A program made the translations under genes and the position numbers. From positions 1 through 64,000 of the forward strand of contig JAKSQO010000012.1 of assembly GCA_024404095.1 (NCBI GenBank): DNA of 64,000 nucleotides, written 5' to 3'. Positions within the stretch are counted from its first letter, which is position 1, and each line of letters begins with the position of its first letter. Positions 27,711 through 36,415 of this stretch are shown here, piece after piece. Origin of the DNA: Clostridia bacterium (GTDB taxonomy: Bacteria; Bacillota; Clostridia; Oscillospirales; Acutalibacteraceae). The notes beneath the pieces were generated by a model. That model was not told the DNA's origin. It made no database searches and was given only the letters and a program-made list of their open reading frames with translations.

Positions 27711-28668
27711 GGACTTTAAAACAGATGTTTCTCCCTGCAAGGTGACTGACGAGGAGCTGAAAGCGATTAACAGATTTACAGTTAAGGAGCTGACGGCTGA
27801 CGAGGTTTATACGTTTAATATTATTCTTTGCGACAACGAGGTTGACCGCGACTGTGAGCGCTTCGACAATGCGGCGCTTGAAAAACTGGCGGAGCTTTTT
27901 GTGGGCGTAACAGGTATTTTCGACCACAATGCACGCAGCGGAAACCAGACGGCAAGAATATTTGACGCAAGGTGCGAGAAAATCGCAGGCAGAAAAACCT
28001 CATACGGTGAAGATTATATCTGTGTCAAGGCAAAGGCTTATATGCCGAGAACCGAAAAGAATGCGGCTCTGATTGCCGAGATTGACGCAGGTATTAAAAA
28101 GGAAGTCAGCGTAAGCTGTGCTGTCGGCGGCTTTACCTGCTCGGTGTGCGGCGGCGATATGCGTTTCGGCGGCTGCTCACACATCAAGGGCGAAAGCTAT
28201 GACGGCAAGGAATGCTGCTGTATTCTTTCAGATGTCACCGATGCTTATGAATGGTCGTTTGTTGCCATTCCTGCTCAGATGAACGCAGGGGTTACAAAAA
28301 GCTATTTGAAGGAGTTTGAAAATATGGAAGACTGCCTTAAGGCAATTAAATGCGGCAAGGCTCTGAAGCTCAGCGATGAGCAGTCAGCGAAGCTTGCTTC
28401 ATATATAGAAAAGCTCGAAAAAGAGGCGGATGACGGAAAAATTTACCGTAAACAGCTGACAGAGGATGCTGTGAAGTATGCGGTTATCGCTGTTCCGTCA
28501 CTCAGCGGCGAGAGCATTGAAAAAATGTGCGGCGGAGTGCCGACAGACGAGCTTGTTAAAATTAGAGATGCTTTCAGGAAAAAGGCAGGGGACGTTATCC
28601 CTCTTGCACCGCAGCTGAAAGCCAAAAAAGAAAATGCTGTTGCAGACAACAGCGAATTCAGATTTTAA
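27703..28668 (+). CDS. Prohead maturation protease-like protein with cysteine-rich insert
   Basis: The position between portal and capsid and the motifs suggest a head-maturation protease, perhaps with a C-terminal scaffold. GIFDHN carries His75, EVSVSCAV carries candidate nucleophile Ser136 or Ser138, and EWSFVAIPAQ lies near 183. Between them sits a Cys/His cluster (Cys146, Cys149, Cys158, His160, Cys171-173) that could bind a metal. The C-terminal 110 residues are helical and charged, as in scaffolds. The ATG overlaps the portal stop by 8 bases. Length is 321 residues. Protease activity is an inference. Confidence 0.65.
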   Translation: MNKDFKTDVSPCKVTDEELKAINRFTVKELTADEVYTFNIILCDNEVDRDCERFDNAALEKLAELFVGVTGIFDHNARSGNQTARIFDARCEKIAGRKTSYGEDYICVKAKAYMPRTEKNAALIAEIDAGIKKEVSVSCAVGGFTCSVCGGDMRFGGCSHIKGESYDGKECCCILSDVTDAYEWSFVAIPAQMNAGVTKSYLKEFENMEDCLKAIKCGKALKLSDEQSAKLASYIEKLEKEADDGKIYRKQLTEDAVKYAVIAVPSLSGESIEKMCGGVPTDELVKIRDAFRKKAGDVIPLAPQLKAKKENAVADNSEFRF

Positions 28669-28680
28669 GGAGGAAACAAA

Positions 28681-29742
28681 ATGAGTTTTGACAATATCAG
28701 ACTTGAAAAAGGTATGTACGGTACAGGCCGTACTTTTACACAGACACTTGAATCACTTGACCCGTCAGAGAATTACAAGGGCACAGAGCTTGAGGGACTT
28801 GACGCATATCAGCGTCAGCTTAAGCGTTTCGGTATCAGACCCTCGGGCGCAAACAGCTCGGTTGTAGGCAAGTTCTTTGCTACAAGCGATGCCGCTGTGC
28901 TTTTCCCCGAGTACGTTTCACGTGCGGTTCGCTACGGTATGGAGGAGGCGAGCTTCCTTCCCGATATCGTTGCGGCTACAACAAACATTGATTCTATGGA
29001 TTACCGCGTTATGGACCTCAAGATGTCCAAGGCAAATGCTGAAATGAAGGTAATCGAGGAGGGTGACGAGCTTGAATCAGCTGATTTCACAGTAAGCGAC
29101 AGAACAATCCGCCTTAAGAAGAGGGGCAGAATGATTACAACCTCATACGATGTGCTTCGTTTCCAGAGACTTGATATTGTTGCCATCGCTCTTAAGCGTA
29201 TCGGCGCAAATCTTGCGCAGAGCCTTATGGCTGACGCGGTTGACGTACTTATCAACGGTGACGCTACTTTTGCGAGAAATTCAGCCGAGGCTGTTGCGCT
29301 TTCAGGTGACGTTTATACATACGCTGACCTCATTGACTTCTGGAACAGACTTGCGCCCTATGAGCTTAACACAATTCTTGCCGCTCCCGACGTTACTGCT
29401 CAGCTGCTTAAGATGAGCGAGTTCAGAGATGCAGCCGCAGGTCTTTCTTTCCACGGCACAGGCAAGCTCATTACTCCGTTCGGCGCAAATCTTATCAGAA
29501 CATCTCACATCACAACACAGGGCACTATGATCGGTCTTGACAAGAACTGTGCGCTTGAAATGGTCAAGGTCGGCGATATTGAAACAGATTACGGCAAGCT
29601 TGTTGACCATCAGCTTGAGCAGATCGCCATTACCGCAATCACAGGCTTCGCAAAGATTCTTCCCGACGCAAGCAAGACTCTCGGACCCGTAACTCTCAGC
29701 AGCGGTACCGGCGACGAGATTATTGTCGGAGATGATGAGTAA
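28681..29742 (+). CDS. Phage major capsid protein
   Basis: This 353-residue protein follows the protease and has the composition and order of an HK97-fold capsid subunit. A helical N-terminal arm (1-50) is followed by the mixed region starting GKFFATSDAAVLFPEYVSRAV, an E-loop-like stretch (DFTVSDRTIRLKKRGRMI), and a C-terminal A-domain that gives an interpretable TITGF ending. A GGAGG ribosome site, the strongest in the cassette, fits high expression. The match is to the family pattern, not to a named phage. Confidence 0.85.
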   Translation: MSFDNIRLEKGMYGTGRTFTQTLESLDPSENYKGTELEGLDAYQRQLKRFGIRPSGANSSVVGKFFATSDAAVLFPEYVSRAVRYGMEEASFLPDIVAATTNIDSMDYRVMDLKMSKANAEMKVIEEGDELESADFTVSDRTIRLKKRGRMITTSYDVLRFQRLDIVAIALKRIGANLAQSLMADAVDVLINGDATFARNSAEAVALSGDVYTYADLIDFWNRLAPYELNTILAAPDVTAQLLKMSEFRDAAAGLSFHGTGKLITPFGANLIRTSHITTQGTMIGLDKNCALEMVKVGDIETDYGKLVDHQLEQIAITAITGFAKILPDASKTLGPVTLSSGTGDEIIVGDDE

Positions 29743-30134
29743 TGAGTTACCGTGAGGTAAAGGACAGCCTTTTAAGACTTGTTGAGCTTGATGAAACCGA
29801 AAAAAGCCTTGCAGACGGACTTTGCCGTGAATGCTTCAGGGAAATCACAGCGGGGATGAAAGCGGATGCTGACAGCGAGGACGCAAGGGTAACCGCCGCC
29901 GCGGCAGGTCTTGCGTATTACAAGACGATTCTTAAACGAAACAGCAATTCGGCGGTTGAAGAAATTACAAATTTCAAGGCGGGTGACGTCAGTATTACTC
30001 AGAATACGGGCAATACATCCAATCAGCTGAAAACCGCTGAGGGCTATTTCAAGAGCTGTTACGCAAAAATCGCTCATATGATGGCGGATAACGGCTTCGC
30101 TTTTACCAACGTAAAGGTTAAGGTGATAGTGTGA
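29742..30134 (+). CDS. Head-tail connector protein (gp6/gp15-like)
   Basis: This 130-residue, mostly helical protein follows the capsid gene, as adaptor proteins that extend the portal do. Helices RLVELDETEKSLADGLCREC and AAAAGLAYYKTILKR, then a loop, then FKSCYAKIAHMMADNGF match the adaptor layout. Its ATG overlaps the capsid stop by one base (TAATG). Sequence similarity alone is weak, so the call rests on position and secondary structure. Confidence 0.6.
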   Translation: MSYREVKDSLLRLVELDETEKSLADGLCRECFREITAGMKADADSEDARVTAAAAGLAYYKTILKRNSNSAVEEITNFKAGDVSITQNTGNTSNQLKTAEGYFKSCYAKIAHMMADNGFAFTNVKVKVIV

Positions 30135-30466
30135 CGCTTGACACTATGTTTGGAAAATATGGGCAGGAGGTCAGACTTAAGGATTCAGAGGGGTGGAGCT
30201 CGCCGATTTTCGGCGGCTTCATCCAGCCGCTGAGATATAAAAACAAGATGTACCTCAACGGTGTCAATACCGTTATCGGCTTCAACAGTCAGGGGCATTA
30301 TCTTTATATCGGACCGCCGAACCACGATTTAAGCTCTGTGTCGGGTGACATCTGGCTTGAATCAAACGGAAAAAAGTACACGGTTGACAGATGTGAAAAG
30401 GTTTATTTTAAGAATGATGTAATTTATATCTGGGCGATTATCCGTGAAATTGTGGAGGTGGATTGA
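30131..30466 (+). CDS. Head completion / head-tail joining protein
   Basis: This 111-residue, beta-rich protein starts with GTG and overlaps the adaptor gene by four bases (GTGA). Size, beta content (GGFIQPLRYKNKMYL, GHYLYIGPPNHD, DVIYIWAIIREI) and position match stopper proteins such as gp16 of SPP1 or XkdH-type proteins. There is no catalytic motif. Confidence 0.55.
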   Translation: MTLDTMFGKYGQEVRLKDSEGWSSPIFGGFIQPLRYKNKMYLNGVNTVIGFNSQGHYLYIGPPNHDLSSVSGDIWLESNGKKYTVDRCEKVYFKNDVIYIWAIIREIVEVD

Positions 30467-31296
30467 TGGACAGTATTGTTTCTCTGCCGCAGAGGATTGT
30501 TGAGTGGCTTTCCGCTCAGCAGGATATGAATGATCTGAAATTCTTTGTCGAGTATCCGCCTGTGAACAAAGCCGTGCCGTTAAGACGTGCTATTGTTGCG
30601 GTCGGTATTGAGAATATAGAAATTGAAGATAAATTCGTTGAGAATGATGACGGTGTGCTTGAACGGCAGGAGTATTGCAGACTTGCCAAAATCAAAGCGA
30701 ATCTGAGCATCTGCGTTCCGTTTTCACAGGGCGGTCAGTCATGCCACGATATTTTTACACGAATTGCGGACGCGCTGACGTTCAGAACAAATCTGAATAT
30801 CTCGGAGTCGGGATGCACAAAGATTGAATCCGACCGTGATACAGACGCTCTTGTTATGACAGGCTGGTTTCTTATGAATGCCGATTTCTGTCCTGCGGCG
30901 AGCACAGACGAGAATTACGCTTCGTTTCTTGACAAAACTCTGCTTTGCGGTAGTCACATAAGAAATGATGTTATTCACGTTACTGCCGAGGATAAGGAAA
31001 AATGGAACCTGCCTTTTGTAACGGGCACGTATTCGGGTATGGGGTCATCGTCGAGAACGATTAACCTCGGATTTAAGCCGAGTGTTGTTATCGCAGCCGC
31101 AAACGGTATGCCGTCAGCTACGGCGGATTTTGCAAATTCTTCGCTGAAATCGTATATGGCACTCTCGACAGGCTCGGGTTCATCTGGAATTGAAATAACC
31201 TCACAGGGTTTCCGTGCTTCAAATACAACAAGCGGAAATTCAACCTCCGCAATGAATCTTGCAGGCTATTCGTACATTTATGTAGCATTTAAATAA
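30466..31296 (+). CDS. Connector/tail-terminator-like protein with fibre-type C-terminal domain
   Basis: The first 145 or so residues of this 276-residue protein have the alternating helix/strand layout of a minor head or tail-completion protein. After HVTAEDKEKW (171-180), a linker often seen in phage fibres, comes a beta domain of about 95 residues: GTYSGMGSSSRTINLGF, then GFRASNTTSGN and a final SYIYVAFK, like a receptor-binding knob. Its ATG overlaps the preceding stop (TGATG), and a terminator follows directly. It is the last gene of the cassette. Confidence 0.55.
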   Translation: MDSIVSLPQRIVEWLSAQQDMNDLKFFVEYPPVNKAVPLRRAIVAVGIENIEIEDKFVENDDGVLERQEYCRLAKIKANLSICVPFSQGGQSCHDIFTRIADALTFRTNLNISESGCTKIESDRDTDALVMTGWFLMNADFCPAASTDENYASFLDKTLLCGSHIRNDVIHVTAEDKEKWNLPFVTGTYSGMGSSSRTINLGFKPSVVIAAANGMPSATADFANSSLKSYMALSTGSGSSGIEITSQGFRASNTTSGNSTSAMNLAGYSYIYVAFK

Positions 31297-31300
31297 TATA

Positions 31301-31330
31301 AAAAGGGGCTGTGAATGCAGTCCCTTTTTT
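31301..31330 (+). terminator. Terminator of the capsid cassette
   Basis: AAAAGGGGCTG pairs with CAGTCCCTTTT around a 6-base loop, followed by further T residues. It lies 5 bases after the last cassette gene. Confidence 0.85.
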
Positions 31331-31345
31331 GTGACTTTTTTCTTG

Positions 31346-31374
31346 TTGACATTCGCTCCCGAATGAAATATAAT
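31346..31374 (+). promoter_or_regulatory. Consensus sigma-A promoter of the BspA-dockerin gene
   Basis: Perfect TTGACA (31346-31351), a 17-base spacer and perfect TATAAT (31369-31374), about 45 bases before the ATG. Confidence 0.85.
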
Positions 31375-31419
31375 TTAATTGTATAAAAGTATATTTATTT
31401 CATTGATAAAGGAGAAGTA

Positions 31420-33660
31420 ATGATGAAAAAAGTAATTTCGGTTTTGCTGACAATGTGTATTGCGTTGTCGGTAATGGCAGTCGGTTTTGTCACTGCGTAT
31501 GCAGACGGAACCATTATTACAGGTACGGAAGTAACCTGGAGCTATGATGTTGAGACAAAGACTCTCAGCTTCGGCGGCGCAGGCGCAATTCCCGACTACA
31601 ATGACTACAAGGATAACTCGGGAAATCTCAAGCTTGAGTATCCGTGGAAGGATCTTTCCTACACATCAATCGTTTTCGGTGAGGGTATAACGGCTGTCGG
31701 CAACTATGCTTTTGTTTACAGCCCCGCGCTTGAGAGCGTTGTTATTCCTGCAAGCGTTGCTGTACTCGGCAAAGGTATTTTTCTCAACTGCACCGCTCTT
31801 AAAAGTGCGGAGATAAGCGCTGCGGCGGACATCAGTGATGAAATGTTTGCAGGCTGCACAGGTCTGAAAAGTGTAATTCTTTCGGACTCCGCAAAAACCA
31901 TTGGCAAAAAGGCGTTTTACAACTGTGTTTCACTCGGTGAAATTACAGTTCCCGACGGAGTGACTTTAATTGATGAGGATGCTTTTTCTTACTGCGCAGG
32001 ACTTGAAAATGCGGTAATTTCGGATACAGTAAAAACTCTCGCCAAGTATGCATTTTACGGATGCGAAAACCTTAAGACTCTTAAGCTCGGCAAAGGTGTT
32101 GAAACTATCAGCGAGGATGCGTTCGCAGGCTGCCGCAAGCTTGAAAGCGTTGAACTTCCTCTCAGCGTAAAGACCGTCGCCTCCAATGCGTTCAACGGTT
32201 GTTCATCCCTTACGGCTGTTACTTTCCCCGAAGCTTTTTCAGCTGTAATCGGCACAGGCGCATTTGACCTCTGTCTTGAGCTTAAGGCTGTTACAATCGG
32301 ACCGAAGGTGACTTCTATCGGCTCAAAGGCTTTCGGCTACGGCAAAAAGGGTAATAAGGTAAGCGGATTCACAATCACAGGCTACGAAAACACAGCCGCA
32401 CAGAAGTATGCTCAGTCAAACAGCTTCACTTTTGTGTCGCTCGGCAATTATCTTGACGGCAAGTGCGGTGAAAGCGTGCTTTGGAGCTTTGATGAAGCAA
32501 CAGGTAAGCTTACAATTGCGGGCATGGGTGAAATGAGCGATTATACCGCTGATAAGCTTCCCGAATACAGCAGATTTGCCGACAGAATCAAGTCCATTGA
32601 TATCGGCGATAAAATAACCAAAATCGGCGCATACGCTTTTTATAATATGAGCGTGGACGGAATGTTTGTTCCCGAAACTGTAACGGCAATCGGCGAAAAG
32701 GCAATCGGCAACTACACTGACGGCACTATTGCAGAGGGCTTCGGTATTTCGGGCTTCAGAAATTCTGCCGCACAGGACTATGCAAACGCAAACGGAATTG
32801 CTTTTGAGGATTTAAGACCTGTACCGACAACAGGTGAGTGCGGTGAAAACGTCACATGGACTTATGACGCGGAAACAAAGACATTCACTCTCAGCGGTGA
32901 GGGAGCAACTTACAGCTATGCAGACGACAAGCTGCCCGAATTTGCAGAGTATGGATTTGAAGTGGAAAATGTGATTGTCGGTGACGGTATCACGGAAATA
33001 GGCGATTACGCTCTTGTTTTTGAAAACGCACCGAAAACATTCACTTTCGGCAAAAACATTAAAAAGCTCGGCGAAAAGGCTTTCGGCTTCGTTCTGACAA
33101 AGAGCGAGGAGACTGAGCTGACAGCAGGTACAGACGTAACTGTAAACGGTTACAAGGCAACTCCCGTCAAGGATTATGCAGAGACTAACGGCTTTACTTT
33201 TGTGTCTCTTGACCCCGAGGAGCCTGTTGTTACTGATACAGTAAAAGCTGTAATCGAGAAGAACTTCACAGCTAAGGTTAATTCCGAAACAAAGACAATT
33301 ATTCTCTGTCAGACAGAGGTTACAAAGGCTGCGATTGCCGAAAAGCTGACAGAAGCGGGCTTGGAGGTTGTTGCCGTTCAGGCTGATGTAATCGGAACAG
33401 GCATTCACATGGATGTCAAGGTTGGTGAAGAAACTGTTACCTATGTTTTCGTTGTTCCCGGCGATACATCGGGGGATGGCGTAGTCAACTCGGGCGATGC
33501 ACTTATGATACTCAATTACTCTGTCGGTTCGGCTGAACTCGTTGGTGAGGCACTTACAGCAGGTGATACCAACGGTGACGGTGTAATCAATTCCGGTGAC
33601 GCACTTGATGTTCTTCAGCTGGCAGTAGGTCAGAAAGAGATAGGCTCATTTTTGAAATAA
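31420..33660 (+). CDS. Secreted BspA-like leucine-rich repeat protein with C-terminal dockerin
   Basis: This 746-residue protein has a signal peptide (1-30). Three modules each open with a CG-x-W-x2-D-x2-T-K/G-x-L-x-I motif (near residues 30, 348 and 470) and carry LRR_5-type repeats of about 23 residues. The C-terminus has two calcium-loop repeats, GDTSGDGVVNSGDAL near 681 and GDTNGDGVINSGDAL near 716, a type I-like dockerin. It should therefore be secreted and docked onto a cohesin-bearing surface protein. A cohesin-like protein is encoded at 52.2 kb. A strong promoter and a terminator make this a single-gene unit. Confidence 0.88.
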   Translation: MMKKVISVLLTMCIALSVMAVGFVTAYADGTIITGTEVTWSYDVETKTLSFGGAGAIPDYNDYKDNSGNLKLEYPWKDLSYTSIVFGEGITAVGNYAFVYSPALESVVIPASVAVLGKGIFLNCTALKSAEISAAADISDEMFAGCTGLKSVILSDSAKTIGKKAFYNCVSLGEITVPDGVTLIDEDAFSYCAGLENAVISDTVKTLAKYAFYGCENLKTLKLGKGVETISEDAFAGCRKLESVELPLSVKTVASNAFNGCSSLTAVTFPEAFSAVIGTGAFDLCLELKAVTIGPKVTSIGSKAFGYGKKGNKVSGFTITGYENTAAQKYAQSNSFTFVSLGNYLDGKCGESVLWSFDEATGKLTIAGMGEMSDYTADKLPEYSRFADRIKSIDIGDKITKIGAYAFYNMSVDGMFVPETVTAIGEKAIGNYTDGTIAEGFGISGFRNSAAQDYANANGIAFEDLRPVPTTGECGENVTWTYDAETKTFTLSGEGATYSYADDKLPEFAEYGFEVENVIVGDGITEIGDYALVFENAPKTFTFGKNIKKLGEKAFGFVLTKSEETELTAGTDVTVNGYKATPVKDYAETNGFTFVSLDPEEPVVTDTVKAVIEKNFTAKVNSETKTIILCQTEVTKAAIAEKLTEAGLEVVAVQADVIGTGIHMDVKVGEETVTYVFVVPGDTSGDGVVNSGDALMILNYSVGSAELVGEALTAGDTNGDGVINSGDALDVLQLAVGQKEIGSFLK

Positions 33661-33673
33661 GGTTGACTTTATT

Positions 33674-33713
33674 GACCGCAGGTTTGTTATATAGCCTGCG
33701 GTCATAATTTTTT
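33674..33713 (+). terminator. Terminator of the BspA-dockerin gene
   Basis: GACCGCAGG pairs with CCTGCGGTC around a 12-base loop, followed by ATAATTTTTT. Confidence 0.85.
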
Positions 33714-33755
33714 GTTTATTTTTTAAATATTTTTAATATATTTTTTCAAACACTA

Positions 33756-33784
33756 TTGTATTTTTTGTTAATATGTGATATAGT
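33756..33784 (+). promoter_or_regulatory. Promoter of the EF-G paralogue
   Basis: TTGTAT (33756-33761), a 17-base spacer and TATAGT (33779-33784), within an AT-rich stretch about 90 bases upstream of the start. Confidence 0.6.
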
Positions 33785-33874
33785 ATGCCTATGATGTGCT
33801 GATTAAGAACAAATTCTCAACAGTAAATGTTGTCAGTATAGAAATCGGCTGTCAGAAAAAAGGAGGTAATCACA

Positions 33875-35911
33875 TTGAAATACTATAATGCTAAGGATAT
33901 CAGAAATATTGCAATCGCAGGTCACGCAGGTCGCGGTAAGACAACACTTGCAGAGGCTATGCTTTATATCGCAGGACTGTCAGACAGACTCGGTCGAGTA
34001 GACGAGGGCAACACAGCTCTTGACTTTGACCCCGAAGAGAAGCGCCGCCACGTATCGGTTTCAGCCGCAATGGCTCCGATTGAATGGAAGGACGTAAAGC
34101 TCAATCTTATTGACACTCCCGGTCTTTTCGACTTTGAGGGTGAGATGGCTGAGGGCATTCACGCTTCTGAGTGCGTTCTTATCGTCCTCGGTGCAGGTCA
34201 TAATTATGACGTTGGCGCTGAAAAGGCTTTCAAGGCAGCAAAGAAGCGCGGCAAGATGTTTGCAGTTACACGCTGCGACAAGGAGCACGCTGATTTCTAT
34301 AAGACATTTGAGCAGATTAAGGCTGTTCACGGTGGTGCAGTTTGCCCCGTTATTGTTCCCTATATAGTTGACGGCAAGGTTAAGGCTTATGTAAACCTTG
34401 CGGCTCGTAAGGGCTTTGAGTATGTAGACGGTGTGGCTAAGGAAATTCCGATGCCGATGGATGATAAAATTCAGGAAATGCTCGACATCCTCACAGAGGC
34501 TGTTGCAACAGCGAGCGATGACCTTATGGATAAGTTCTTCAACGGCGAAGAGTTCACACGTAAGGAAATTATCACAGCTCTTAACCAGGGCGTAAACGAA
34601 AGCTCTGTTTATCCTGTATACGCTTGCTCAGGCTACACAATGGACGGTGTTGACCTCCTTATGGATGAGCTTGCATACTCAGCTCCCGACGCTGCGTCAT
34701 ATGCAGGCGGCAAGGATGTTGACTGTGACGAAAACGGACCGCTTGCAGCTCTTTGCTTCAAGACAGTTGCTGACCCGTTCGTTGGCAAGATGTCATATTT
34801 CAAGGTAAGCAGCGGTAAGATTACACCCGAAACACCTGTTTACAACGCACGCACAGGCGAGACAGAAAGAATGGGTAAGATTATCACAGTTCGCGGAAAT
34901 AAATCCGAGGATTGCAAGTGCATTCCCGCAGGTGATATCGGCGTTGTTACAAAGCTCAACTGCGTAAAGACAGGCGATACAATCTGTGCGGCTAACAATG
35001 TTATCGAGCTCAGCCCTGTTAAATTCCCGACTCCGTGCCTTTCAATGGCAGTTACAGCCTGCAAGAAGGGTGAGGAGGAAAAGATTGTTACTGCAATCAA
35101 CCGTCTTCTCGAGGAAGATCCCACAATCAAGTTTGAGATGAACAAGGAGACCAAGGAGCAGATTATCAGCGGTCTCGGCGAACAGCATCTTGATATAGTT
35201 GTATCAAAGATTAAGAGCAAGTTCGGTCTTGACGTTGAGCTTAAGGTTCCGAAGGTTGCATACCGTGAGGCAATCCGCAAGACAGTTCAGGTTCAGGGTC
35301 GTCATAAGAAGCAGTCAGGCGGTCACGGTCAGTTCGGTGACGTATGGATTCGCTTTGAGCCGACAGAGGGCAACGACCTTATCTTTGAGACAGAGGTTGT
35401 CGGCGGTTCAGTTCCGAAGAACTATTTCCCCGCAGTTGAAAAGGGTCTTCGTGAGTGCATGGCAAAGGGTGTTATGGCAGGCTATCCGATGGTAGGTCTT
35501 AAGGCTGTTCTTTATGACGGTTCATATCATCCTGTTGATTCCTCTGAAATGGCATTCAAGACAGCGGCTTCAATCGCGTTCAAGAACGGTGTGCCTCAGG
35601 CTAATCCTGCAATCCTTGAGCCTGTCGGAACATTGAAGGCTACAATGCCCGAAGCATTCCTCGGCGATATCATGGGTGACGTTACAAAGCGTCGCGGTCG
35701 TGTTCTCGGTATGGGTGCATCTGAGGAAGAGCCGAAGTATCAGGAGCTTGTTGCTGAGGTTCCGATGGCTGAGATGAACAATTTCTCAACAGTTCTCCGT
35801 TCAATTACAGCAGGTCGCGGACATTACACCTTTGAGTTCACTCGTTATGAGGATGCTCCTGCTTCTGTTGCCGAAAAGGTTATTGCAGACGCAAAGGTTG
35901 ACGAAGAATAA
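33875..35911 (+). CDS. Elongation factor G paralogue (EF-G2-like) with degenerate GTPase motifs
   Basis: This 678-residue protein has all EF-G domains: GTPase, domain II (GPLAALCFKTVADPFVGKMSYF), III, IV (GGHGQFGDVWIRFEP) and V. It starts with TTG after AGGAGG. The P-loop GHAGRGKTT is intact. Switch I, usually RGIT, reads RHVS. Switch II reads DTPGLFDF instead of DTPGHVDF, so the catalytic His is Leu. The NKxD motif reads TRCD. It may support translocation with altered or no GTP hydrolysis, or act in recycling or under stress. It is not the housekeeping fusA, which would lie with the ribosomal protein genes. Confidence 0.85.
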   Translation: MKYYNAKDIRNIAIAGHAGRGKTTLAEAMLYIAGLSDRLGRVDEGNTALDFDPEEKRRHVSVSAAMAPIEWKDVKLNLIDTPGLFDFEGEMAEGIHASECVLIVLGAGHNYDVGAEKAFKAAKKRGKMFAVTRCDKEHADFYKTFEQIKAVHGGAVCPVIVPYIVDGKVKAYVNLAARKGFEYVDGVAKEIPMPMDDKIQEMLDILTEAVATASDDLMDKFFNGEEFTRKEIITALNQGVNESSVYPVYACSGYTMDGVDLLMDELAYSAPDAASYAGGKDVDCDENGPLAALCFKTVADPFVGKMSYFKVSSGKITPETPVYNARTGETERMGKIITVRGNKSEDCKCIPAGDIGVVTKLNCVKTGDTICAANNVIELSPVKFPTPCLSMAVTACKKGEEEKIVTAINRLLEEDPTIKFEMNKETKEQIISGLGEQHLDIVVSKIKSKFGLDVELKVPKVAYREAIRKTVQVQGRHKKQSGGHGQFGDVWIRFEPTEGNDLIFETEVVGGSVPKNYFPAVEKGLRECMAKGVMAGYPMVGLKAVLYDGSYHPVDSSEMAFKTAASIAFKNGVPQANPAILEPVGTLKATMPEAFLGDIMGDVTKRRGRVLGMGASEEEPKYQELVAEVPMAEMNNFSTVLRSITAGRGHYTFEFTRYEDAPASVAEKVIADAKVDEE

Positions 35912-35985
35912 ATCAATTAAATAGAGCTATTGAATCTGTGCCGTTTAGTGCAGACTGAAAAACAGCTGTTGTATATTTAGAATAA

Positions 35986-36034
35986 GGGATTTAAGGTTTA
36001 TATCCGAATTTCAGATAACCTTAAATCTCTTTTG
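35986..36034 (+). terminator. Terminator after the EF-G paralogue
   Basis: GATTTAAGGTT (35988-35998) pairs with AACCTTAAATC (36017-36027), then TCTTTT. Confidence 0.8.
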
Positions 36035-36415
36035 TTTGTCGTTTTGGTTATTAAAAGTGTATTATTTTACAAACAATAAAATATTCTGAAATGTCATATT
36101 TGTTAATTACGCATAAATAGAGATAGAAGGAATGGAAGAAATCGTTTTAAAATAAAGATATATTAACGGGTGATTGCTTCAGATTTAAGATATCGTGGTA
36201 TAAGTATGAGATATTTGGTCAAATGCATTGAGACGTTTTTTACAAAAATCTTATTTTTTAGTAAAAAATGTTTGGTGGATTTAAATGTAGATTATTTAAT
36301 ACAAAAGTGATAAAATCAATAATAAATGTAAATATGGATATTTTAGGTACACATAACCATATTTAGTATAATATATATTGGAATATATACAGGGATGGGA
36401 AAGGGTGATTTATCA
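36035..36415. other. AT-rich intergenic stretch without recognisable gene
   Basis: This stretch of about 380 bases is much richer in A and T than its surroundings. No open frame with a ribosome site, tRNA or known RNA element was seen. A TATAAT at 36367-36372 with a poor -35 region could drive the broken gene that starts at 36416. Confidence 0.5.

Noticed and set aside
24808..31296. Reading the cassette as a gene transfer agent or an encapsulin system
   Set aside because: A gene transfer agent would need tail genes, which are absent here, and an encapsulin shell would not need terminase and portal. Neither label is supported by the sequence, so only the neutral description is given.
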